From UMGS1696 sp045643285 (GTDB lineage Bacteria > Bacillota > Clostridia > Oscillospirales > CAG-272), in assembly GCA_045643285.1 (NCBI GenBank), contig JAZUKN010000081.1, positions 1-53,482 of the forward strand: a stretch of 53,482 nt of DNA, written 5' to 3'. Under the pieces are notes generated by a model. The model was not told where the DNA came from, ran no database searches, and was given only the letters and a program-made list of their open reading frames with translations. The position numbers and the translations under genes are program-made. This document shows, in pieces, positions 14,916-21,404 of the stretch (its first letter is position 1; every line of letters begins with the position of its first letter).

Positions 14916-16013
14916 ATGAAAAAAGTAATGGCAGTCTTCGGAACAAGACCTGAGGCTATAAAAATGTGTCCGCTCGTTATGGAACTGAAAAAACGTCCCG
15001 AGCTTGAAACGATCCTTTGCGTAACGGGACAGCACAGGCAGATGCTCGATCAGGTACTTGACGCATTCGGCATCACTCCCGACTACGACCTTTCCATAAT
15101 GAAGGACAAGCAGACGCTTTTCGACGTTACGGTGAACATCCTTGAAAGAATCAAAGCCGTTCTCAAAGAAGTACGCCCCGATGTAGTCCTCGTTCACGGT
15201 GATACGTCGACCACTTTCGTTACCGCGCTTGCGTGCTTCTATATGCAGATACCCGTCGGTCACGTTGAAGCCGGACTGAGAACATACGACATTTATTCGC
15301 CTTATCCGGAAGAGTTCAACAGACAGGCTGTAAGCATCATTTCGGCTTTCAACTTCGCTCCGACAGCCCTCTCACGAGACAATCTCATCAAAGAGGGAAA
15401 AGACCCCGAAAAGATTTTCGTCACGGGGAACACCGCCATAGACGCCCTGAAAACGACAGTGCGAGATGACTATACTCATCCCGAGCTTGAATGGGCTGAC
15501 GGTAAGCGACTTATCATCATAACGGCACACAGACGCGAAAATCTCGGTGAGCCGATGCACCATATGTTCCGCGCGATACGCCGTATAATTGACGAACACC
15601 CGGACGTTTGCGCGATATACCCGATCCACAAGAATCCCGTAGTACGCGACGCCGCAAGGGAAGAGCTCGGCGACTGCGACAGAGTCCACATCATAGAGCC
15701 GCTCGAGGTACTTGACTTCCACAACTTTATCGCAAGAAGCTATATGATCCTCACGGACAGCGGCGGAATCCAGGAGGAAGCACCGTCCCTCGGCAAACCT
15801 GTACTTGTAATGCGCGACACAACTGAACGTCCCGAGGGTATCGCCGCAGGCACCTTAAAACTCGTAGGAACGGACGAAGAAGTCATTTACACAAACTTCA
15901 AGCGTCTACTTGAAGACAAGGACGAATACGACAGAATGAGCAAGGCGTCGAATCCATACGGTGATGGACAGGCGTGCAGAAGAATAGCGGATATTCTCGT
16001 AGAAAAACTGTAA
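14916..16013 (+). CDS. wecB: UDP-N-acetylglucosamine 2-epimerase (non-hydrolysing)
   Basis: This 365-residue GT-B-fold enzyme interconverts UDP-GlcNAc and UDP-ManNAc, a precursor of teichoic-acid linkage units and other surface glycans. Typical segments are FGTRPEAIKMCPL at the N-terminus, VHGDTSTTF, HVEAGLRT, ITAHRRENLGEP and the UDP-binding LTDSGGIQEEAP. Length is normal. It is transcribed from a perfect promoter and followed after 27 nt by the HprK-like kinase gene, with no terminator between, so the three downstream genes share its transcript. No ManNAc dehydrogenase or transferase is adjacent. Confidence 0.96.
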   Translation: MKKVMAVFGTRPEAIKMCPLVMELKKRPELETILCVTGQHRQMLDQVLDAFGITPDYDLSIMKDKQTLFDVTVNILERIKAVLKEVRPDVVLVHGDTSTTFVTALACFYMQIPVGHVEAGLRTYDIYSPYPEEFNRQAVSIISAFNFAPTALSRDNLIKEGKDPEKIFVTGNTAIDALKTTVRDDYTHPELEWADGKRLIIITAHRRENLGEPMHHMFRAIRRIIDEHPDVCAIYPIHKNPVVRDAAREELGDCDRVHIIEPLEVLDFHNFIARSYMILTDSGGIQEEAPSLGKPVLVMRDTTERPEGIAAGTLKLVGTDEEVIYTNFKRLLEDKDEYDRMSKASNPYGDGQACRRIADILVEKL

Positions 16014-16040
16014 AAATCCAATCAAAAGGAGGTCGGCGGA

Positions 16041-16775
16041 ATGAGATCTGTAATAAGAATCGCAGAACTGAATATTGCTGTGAATCATCTTTTTAACGAA
16101 CCGCTGATCTTCTCCGATCTGTTTCTTTCTGACGGTGGAGAAACTGATTTTGAAGTCACAGTCACGCAGGAAGATATTGAATACGAACGGCGCAAAACAT
16201 TTGAAGAATACACACTCGAAGGCTTTGAACATATTCCGATGTTTTCCGAGGTCGAGCTTGAATACACAGCCATACTTCGCAAGACAGCAGAAAAAATCAC
16301 AGACTTCGGCGGGATCGTATTCCACGGCTCCGCGGTCGCTGTAGACGGAAAAGCATATATTTTCACGGCAAAATCCGGAACAGGAAAGACAACGCACACC
16401 CGTCTGTGGCTCAACAACATCCCGGGCGCAGTTGTAGTAAACGGTGACAAGCCGATAATCAGAATGATCGACGGAAAGCCTTACGTCTGCGGAACTCCGT
16501 GGAACGGAAAGGAACACCTCGGCGGAAAAGAATGTGTACCGCTCGATTCGATAGTTGTACTCAAACGCGCAAAGGAAAACACAATTACCGAAGTTCCTTT
16601 CCGTGATGTTTCCGCAAGAATCATACAGCAGACTTACCGCTCACCCGACCGGAAAAAATTTCTGAAAACACTCGCCATACTGAACGAAATAGGGAAGTGT
16701 ATCCGTTTCTTTGAGCTCGGATGCAACATGGAGCCCGACGCCGCTATTGTTTCTTACAGAGGACTGACAAAATGA
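16041..16775 (+). CDS. HprK/PEP-carboxykinase-like P-loop kinase of unknown substrate
   Basis: This 244-residue protein has an N-terminal strand-rich part (residues 1-90) followed by FHGSAVAVDGKAYIF and a Walker A at 110-118 (AKSGTGKTT), then VVVNGDKPIIR (possible metal-binding Asp) and GTPWNGKEHLGG. This is the HPr-kinase-like fold found in lasso-peptide, PqqD-associated and 'PEP carboxykinase (ATP)-like' clostridial genes. Phosphorylation of a peptide or small substrate is inferred from family. GGAGG lies before the ATG. The stop overlaps the S26-like peptidase start as ATGA, so both are made together. No precursor-like small ORF is visible beside it. Confidence 0.82.
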   Translation: MRSVIRIAELNIAVNHLFNEPLIFSDLFLSDGGETDFEVTVTQEDIEYERRKTFEEYTLEGFEHIPMFSEVELEYTAILRKTAEKITDFGGIVFHGSAVAVDGKAYIFTAKSGTGKTTHTRLWLNNIPGAVVVNGDKPIIRMIDGKPYVCGTPWNGKEHLGGKECVPLDSIVVLKRAKENTITEVPFRDVSARIIQQTYRSPDRKKFLKTLAILNEIGKCIRFFELGCNMEPDAAIVSYRGLTK

Positions 16776-17233
16776 CTGATTTTGAAACAGTTCTTAACGA
16801 AAAAGGTGTCCTTGTCTACACGAACAAAGGCGTTTCGATGATGCCGCTTCTGCGACAGGACAAAGATATAATGGTAATCAAAAAGCAGGTCAGCGGCTAC
16901 AGGAAAGATGACGTTGTCCTCTATAAACGTCTGAACGGTCAATATGTTTTACACCGCATTACAGAAGTTTTAGGAGACGGAAACTACATTATAATCGGCG
17001 ACAACTGCCCGAACAATACCGCCGAGAAAATATCCGACAGTCAGATACTCGGCATTCTTACCGAGATCAAGCGCGACGGAAAAATCCTCTCAATGAATGA
17101 CAAAAAGTATCTTTCTTACGTTAAAACAGTTCCTTTGAGACGAAAGCTCGTCCCGACCAAACGGTTTGTCAGACGCGGACTGTCATTTGCGAAGAGAGGC
17201 GTAAAAAAGTATTGGGTATCTCTGAAAAAATAA
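16772..17233 (+). CDS. S24/S26-family (signal-peptidase-like) protein without a membrane anchor
   Basis: This is a 153-residue protein with the nucleophile box KGVSMMPLL (Ser22), then DDVVLYKR, YVLHRI (His61) and IIIGDNC (Asp77). A His at the general-base position, not Lys, is the pattern of SipW/Sec11-type peptidases. Unlike those, no N- or C-terminal transmembrane segment is seen. The C-terminal 40 residues are strongly basic (LRRKLVPTKRFVRRG, KRGVKKYW) and may bind membrane or nucleic acid. The ATG at 16772 is chosen because it overlaps the kinase stop (ATGA). The frame runs 17 codons further up without a ribosome site. It probably cleaves a product of the kinase; the substrate is unknown. 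Confidence 0.82.
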   Translation: MTDFETVLNEKGVLVYTNKGVSMMPLLRQDKDIMVIKKQVSGYRKDDVVLYKRLNGQYVLHRITEVLGDGNYIIIGDNCPNNTAEKISDSQILGILTEIKRDGKILSMNDKKYLSYVKTVPLRRKLVPTKRFVRRGLSFAKRGVKKYWVSLKK

Positions 17234-17260
17234 ATCCGAGTGGTTGATCCACCCGGATTT
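17233..17260. terminator. Bidirectional terminator between the S26-like gene and argH
   Basis: AATCCG-A-GTGG pairs with CCAC-C-CGGATT (one mismatch) and is followed by TTTTT on the plus strand and A/T-rich sequence on the other side. The genes converge. Confidence 0.75.
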
Positions 17261-17276
17261 TTATTATATATATATT

Positions 17277-18647
17277 TCAGAGAATTTTTTTCACATATCC
17301 GATCTGCTTCTCGACCGACTGAACGGACGTTCCGCCTTCGCTTGTACGGCGCTTAACGCAGTTGTCGAGATTTATCGCGTCGTAAATATCTTCATCAGCT
17401 TTGTCTGTGTATTCGCGGAATACTTTAAGCGGCAATTCTTCGAGTACAGTTCCTTCTTTGATACACCGCGCGACAAGCTGACCGGAAATTTTATAAGCTG
17501 ATCGGAAGGGAAGACCTTTGCCTGTTAGATAATCTGCGAGGTCCGTGGCGTTTATAAAGCCGTTCTGAGCCGCTTTTCTCATGTTTTCGGGGATAGCGGT
17601 CATTGTCCCGATCATTCCCGTAAAGATGTTCAGACACGCTTTAACGGTATCACACGCATCAAATACCTGTTCTTTGTCTTCCTGCATATCCTTGTTGTAC
17701 GCAAGCGGAAGCCCTTTCATAGTCGTGAGCAGTCCAACGAGATCGCCGTACACACGTCCTGTTTTGCCGCGGACAAGCTCCGCCATATCGGGATTTTTCT
17801 TCTGCGGCATGATCGACGAGCCGGTAGTGTATTCGTCTGACAGCTCAATGAACTTGAATTCCCAGCTCGAATAGAGGATGATCTCTTCGGCAAAACGAGA
17901 TAGGTGCATCATTGTAATTGAAATGTCGGAAAGCAACTCGATCACAAAATCCCTGTCGGAAACACCGTCGAGAGAGTTTAATGAAATTGAATCGAAACCG
18001 AGCTTTTCGGCTTCGTATTGTCTGTCAGTCGGAAATGTCGTTCCTGCAAGCGCACAGCAACCGATCGGGGAAATGTTCATGCGTTTTCTGCAGTCGGCAA
18101 GGCGTTCTCTGTCGCGGAGAAGCATCATTGCATACGCCATGAGCCAGTGACCGAATGTTATAGGCTGAGCGCGTTGGAGATGCGTGTACCCCGGCATTAT
18201 CGTGGCTTTATATTCTTCGGCTCTGTCAGTCACAGCGCGAATTAGATCGGTTATCATCCCGGAAATCGAGTCTACCTCGCTGAGAAGATACATTCTTGTG
18301 TCAAGTGCGACTTGATCATTACGACTCCGTGCGGTGTGCAGTTTTTTGCCGCTCTCGCCGATGCGCTCAGTCAGCACCTGCTCGACGAACATGTGAATGT
18401 CTTCTGCATTCTCGTCGATAAGAAGCACTCCCGATTCGATGTCTTTGAGGATCCCGTCAAGGCCGTCGATTATCTCGTCTCGCTCTTTTTCCGAGATGAT
18501 ATTCTTATACCCGAGCATAGCAGCGTGCGCCATACTGCCTTTGATGTCTTCACGGAACATTCTGCTGTCAAAACGTATGGACGAATTAAAATCGTCTGCC
18601 GCACGGTTCGTCTGCCCGTCTGTCCTGCCAGCCCACATTTTTGCCAT
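17277..18647 (-). CDS. argH: Argininosuccinate lyase
   Basis: This 456-residue enzyme splits argininosuccinate into arginine and fumarate, the last step of arginine synthesis. The N-terminal AKMWAGRTDG, HTARSRNDQVALD, the catalytic TYxHLQRAQP region (GYTHLQRAQP) and the superfamily signature GSSIMPQKKNPD are all present. I start at the ATG at 18647, preceded by GGAGG at 5 nt; a TTG four codons earlier has no better support. It lies 51 nt downstream of argG, with a GAAA-capped hairpin between them but no U-run in the direction of transcription, so argG and argH should be co-transcribed. Confidence 0.97.
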   Translation of the reverse strand: MAKMWAGRTDGQTNRAADDFNSSIRFDSRMFREDIKGSMAHAAMLGYKNIISEKERDEIIDGLDGILKDIESGVLLIDENAEDIHMFVEQVLTERIGESGKKLHTARSRNDQVALDTRMYLLSEVDSISGMITDLIRAVTDRAEEYKATIMPGYTHLQRAQPITFGHWLMAYAMMLLRDRERLADCRKRMNISPIGCCALAGTTFPTDRQYEAEKLGFDSISLNSLDGVSDRDFVIELLSDISITMMHLSRFAEEIILYSSWEFKFIELSDEYTTGSSIMPQKKNPDMAELVRGKTGRVYGDLVGLLTTMKGLPLAYNKDMQEDKEQVFDACDTVKACLNIFTGMIGTMTAIPENMRKAAQNGFINATDLADYLTGKGLPFRSAYKISGQLVARCIKEGTVLEELPLKVFREYTDKADEDIYDAINLDNCVKRRTSEGGTSVQSVEKQIGYVKKIL

Positions 18648-18660
18648 ATAAACCTCCAAA

Positions 18661-18686
18661 AGCCGCGCACCTTTCGGTGTACGGCT
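18661..18686 (-). promoter_or_regulatory. GNRA-capped hairpin in the argG-argH intergenic mRNA
   Basis: On the minus strand AGCCG/CGGCT and CACC/GGTG segments form an 11-bp imperfect stem capped by GAAA, ending 3 nt before the argH GGAGG. The T-run is on the wrong side for termination of argG. It could influence argH translation or mRNA processing. Confidence 0.55.
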
Positions 18687-18698
18687 CTGTTTTTTGTC

Positions 18699-19934
18699 TT
18701 ATTTTTTATTTGCTATGTTCTTTGCGTCAACCTGCGCTTGGACCTTTATCGGTAGTCCGTAAAGGTTGATGAATCCTGCGGAATCAGCCTGGTTATAAAC
18801 GTTGTCTTCACCGAATGTTGCAAGCTCTTCGGAATACAGTGCGTAATCGGACCACACACCGGCTTTGATTATGTTGCCTTTATAAAGCTTGAGTTTGACT
18901 TTCCCGGTGACGTTCTTCTGCGTGGATGTAACGAATGCGGAAAGTGCCTCTCTGAGCGGTGTGAACCACTGACCGTTGTATACAAGCTCGGCAAACGTCA
19001 GCGCAAGCTCGGCTTTCTTGTGTGCGGTCATTTTGTCAAGCGTCAGAGTTTCGAGATAATTGTGAGCGAAGTAGAGGATCTCACCACCCGGAGTCTCGTA
19101 AACACCGCGGCATTTCATACCGACGAGACGGTTTTCAACTATGTCGAGAAGACCTATACCGTTTTCACCGCCGAGTTTGTTGAGCGCGAGAATTATATCC
19201 TTTGCACTCATTTTTTCTTCATTCAGAGCAACGGGAACGCCTTTCTCAAAGTCAAGTGTGATATAAGTCGGCTTGTCCGGTGCGTCGATCGGGGAAACTC
19301 CCATTTCGAGGAAGCCTTTCTTCTCGTAGAGCGGCTCGTTTCCTGCATCCTCAAGATCAAGTCCCTCGTGAGAAAGATGCCAAAGGTTTTTATCCTTGGA
19401 ATAGTTCGTCTCACGGTTGATTTTCAGTGGAATATTGTGAGCCTCGGCATATTCGATCTCCTCTTCACGGGATTTGATCGACCATTCTCTCCACGGTGCT
19501 ATAATCGGCATATTCGGTGCAAAATGCTTGATAGCAAGCTCGAATCTGACCTGATCGTTTCCTTTTCCTGTACAGCCGTGAGCGATCGCATCCGCGCCTT
19601 CTTTGAGTGCTATTTCTGCAAGAGCCTTTGCGATTATCGGACGCGCAAACGACGTACCGAGCATATATTCTTCGTATTTTGCGCCTGCCTGTACTGTTGG
19701 AATGATGTAATCGTCAACGAATTCATCGCACAGATCACAGATATAGAGCTTTGATGCACCTGTTTTCAGCGCCTTTTCTTCGAGTCCGTCGAGCTCGTCG
19801 TCCTGTCCGACGTTGCCTGAAACGGCGATGACCTCGCAGTTATTGTAATTTTCCTTGAGCCACGGAATAATTATCGACGTATCGAGTCCGCCTGAGTACG
19901 CGAGCACCACTTTTTTGATTGAATCTTTATTCAT
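18699..19934 (-). CDS. argG: Argininosuccinate synthase
   Basis: This 411-residue ATP-dependent enzyme joins citrulline and aspartate to give argininosuccinate. The P-loop-type signature LAYSGGLDTSI near the N-terminus, HGCTGKGNDQVRFE and SREEEIEYA are typical, and the length is standard. The start is set at the ATG at 19934, preceded by AGAGGTGG; ten further upstream codons are open but lie in the promoter/operator region. It heads the argG-argH pair and carries a strong promoter overlapping a palindrome, so arginine repression at transcription is likely. Confidence 0.97.
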   Translation of the reverse strand: MNKDSIKKVVLAYSGGLDTSIIIPWLKENYNNCEVIAVSGNVGQDDELDGLEEKALKTGASKLYICDLCDEFVDDYIIPTVQAGAKYEEYMLGTSFARPIIAKALAEIALKEGADAIAHGCTGKGNDQVRFELAIKHFAPNMPIIAPWREWSIKSREEEIEYAEAHNIPLKINRETNYSKDKNLWHLSHEGLDLEDAGNEPLYEKKGFLEMGVSPIDAPDKPTYITLDFEKGVPVALNEEKMSAKDIILALNKLGGENGIGLLDIVENRLVGMKCRGVYETPGGEILYFAHNYLETLTLDKMTAHKKAELALTFAELVYNGQWFTPLREALSAFVTSTQKNVTGKVKLKLYKGNIIKAGVWSDYALYSEELATFGEDNVYNQADSAGFINLYGLPIKVQAQVDAKNIANKK

Positions 19935-19949
19935 ATGTTTCCACCTCTT

Positions 19950-19963
19950 TGCATATATATGCA
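19950..19963 (-). promoter_or_regulatory. Palindromic operator candidate at the argG transcription start
   Basis: TGCATATATATGCA is a perfect 14-bp palindrome immediately downstream of the -10 element of argG. Its size and position suit an ArgR-type ARG box, though the sequence is only loosely similar to known boxes. Confidence 0.5.
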
Positions 19964-19966
19964 TAT

Positions 19967-19995
19967 ATATTACACCAATTAAGAAAAATTGTCAA
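19967..19995 (-). promoter_or_regulatory. Promoter of argG-argH
   Basis: On the minus strand TTGACA (19990-19995), a 17-nt spacer and TAATAT (19967-19972) lie about 33 nt upstream of the ATG at 19934. Confidence 0.8.
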
Positions 19996-20030
19996 TAGTA
20001 TTGTGATAAATATTCGTACATCAAACATAC

Positions 20031-20061
20031 AAAAAAACACGGATTATTGCTCCGTGTTTTG
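20031..20061 (-). terminator. Terminator after the flavodoxin-like gene
   Basis: AAACACGGA and TCCGTGTTT form a stem with an A/T tract on both sides. It separates the flavodoxin-like gene from the argG promoter. Confidence 0.75.
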
Positions 20062-20079
20062 TCAGATTTTCTTTTTTTC

Positions 20080-20502
20080 TTATTTCTGTGTTAATTTTGC
20101 TTCTATTGAGCGCACCCAGTCAATGATAGCCTGGCGGTTCTCAATGGAAATCGACTTGCCAAACATTCCGCATTTCGGATAGTATGTATCGGGAAGTACG
20201 TTCGTTCCGGCAGCTTTCAGAGTAGATATGACCTGTCTTTCAGCCTCTGAATCCGGCTTGCCGTCGATGTAAAGCGCGACGTTCAAAGCACGGTCGGGAG
20301 AAAGCAGACTACAGAATCTTGTAAGTACATCGTCTGCCTTTGCGCCTGCGGAAAAACCGATAAGAACGAGTTTTTCTTTCTCACACGGATAAGCCGGTGG
20401 AATATCGCTGACAAGACAACCTGTCGCCTGACCGATTGCGTCGGCGTAAGTCTTCATCTGACCTTTTTTTGAATAGATCATTACACGCATTTTGATGTTC
20501 AT
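20080..20502 (-). CDS. Flavodoxin-like protein
   Basis: This is a 140-residue cytoplasmic alpha/beta protein with the flavodoxin layout: an N-terminal strand and phosphate-loop region (VMIYSKKGQMKTYADAI), a central strand followed by a small-residue loop (LVLIGFSAGAKADD) and a C-terminal helix. The FMN phosphate loop is not a classic (T/S)xTGxT, so cofactor binding is uncertain. It starts 30 nt after the ECF S-subunit gene with CGGAG as ribosome site and is probably on the same transcript. The role may be electron transfer or a protein partner; it cannot be decided here. Confidence 0.7.
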   Translation of the reverse strand: MNIKMRVMIYSKKGQMKTYADAIGQATGCLVSDIPPAYPCEKEKLVLIGFSAGAKADDVLTRFCSLLSPDRALNVALYIDGKPDSEAERQVISTLKAAGTNVLPDTYYPKCGMFGKSISIENRQAIIDWVRSIEAKLTQK

Positions 20503-20532
20503 GGTAATCTCCGTTTCGATAATTATTTTTAT

Positions 20533-21165
20533 TTAATAGTTGTTTTTGTTTCCGGTCTTGACGAACCGAGCCGACATAAGAGCTTTGCCGATGACAGGGC
20601 AGAGTACAACGTTAATAATAAGTTCAACTAAAAAATTGATACCAGCAAGGAGTATAAATACTATATAAACGATCCCGCCGGCATCAGCACCGAATAGATC
20701 TGTCAGTCCGTTGACAAAGAATAAGAACATTCCGAGACAGAACAGTCCGGTGTTGACAACAGGACAAGCAGCACCGGCAACAATCAGCGCTGTGATCTTG
20801 CTTTCAGATTTGTCTGAAAAAATTTTGTATAATTGTCCGGAAAGATATCCTGCGGCAGTTTGTTTTACAAGACAGATAAGCGCTGTCGCCCACGGATTAA
20901 CAGACACAAGCATAGTGTTGAACGGCGTACCGGAGGTGAAGACCATAATTAAAGTTGTGATACCTGCGATAAGTCCTACAACAGTGCCTCCGACAGGACC
21001 GACAAAAACACCTGCCATAACGATAGGTACAAGCACGAATGAGAGATTGACGGGACCGATCGAAATTGACGAGAAAAAAAGCTGCAAAATAACGACAAGC
21101 GCGGACAGCAGTGCGATCTGCGTGATACGCTTTGTGCGAGCGTGATTAAAGCTGTGTTGATTCAT
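20533..21165 (-). CDS. ECF transporter S (substrate-binding) subunit
   Basis: This 210-residue integral membrane protein has about six hydrophobic helices, such as IALLSALVVILQLFF, VLVPIVMAGVFVGPVGG, VVGLIAGITTLIMVF and IVYIVFILLAGINFLVELI. The VPIVMAGVFVGPVGG region and the short size are typical of S components, which bind a vitamin or related micronutrient and dock on the shared EcfAA'T module. That module is not in the window, so this is a group II (shared-module) S component. The substrate is unknown. It has a good GGAGG. Transcription starts about 190 nt upstream, leaving a long leader. Confidence 0.88.
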   Translation of the reverse strand: MNQHSFNHARTKRITQIALLSALVVILQLFFSSISIGPVNLSFVLVPIVMAGVFVGPVGGTVVGLIAGITTLIMVFTSGTPFNTMLVSVNPWATALICLVKQTAAGYLSGQLYKIFSDKSESKITALIVAGAACPVVNTGLFCLGMFLFFVNGLTDLFGADAGGIVYIVFILLAGINFLVELIINVVLCPVIGKALMSARFVKTGNKNNY

Positions 21166-21169
21166 ATTA

Positions 21170-21356
21170 CCTCCAATGATGGAGCTGTGATTGATTAGAT
21201 TATTCTAATAAATGAGTAGAAAAGATTATCGGAGAGTTTTTTTACGGAAACATCCCATATTTGCATTATTTTCCGTTCCCTAAATTATACAAAATTTGCA
21301 TTTTGTATAATTGTCTGTAGAGCTACGGCGGAATGGAGCGTCTTTCAACGGACTAC
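21170..21356 (-). promoter_or_regulatory. Long structured 5' leader of the ECF S-subunit gene (riboswitch candidate)
   Basis: Between the promoter and the ATG at 21165 lie about 190 nt with no ORF. A perfect 12-bp hairpin (283-294 with 301-312 of the 21 kb block, AATTATACAAAA / TTTTGTATAATT) and a second stem (21244-21250 with 21270-21276, ACGGAAA / TTTCCGT) are visible. The promoter-proximal part (about 21310-21356) is richer in G+C, with several possible pairings. I could not match it to a named riboswitch class. Confidence 0.5.
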
Positions 21357-21362
21357 CCTATC

Positions 21363-21391
21363 ATTATAAATGAACGGGTGATTTTTGTCAA
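21363..21391 (-). promoter_or_regulatory. Perfect-consensus promoter of the ECF S-subunit gene
   Basis: On the minus strand TTGACA (21386-21391), a 17-nt spacer and TATAAT (21363-21368) lie just beyond the end of the GH95 gene (21405). Confidence 0.8.
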
Positions 21392-21404
21392 TGACGGATT
21401 TGAT

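Noticed and set aside
18661..18695. Terminator between argG and argH
   Set aside because: The T-run is on the plus strand, upstream of the hairpin in the direction of argG transcription, so it would not end the argG transcript.
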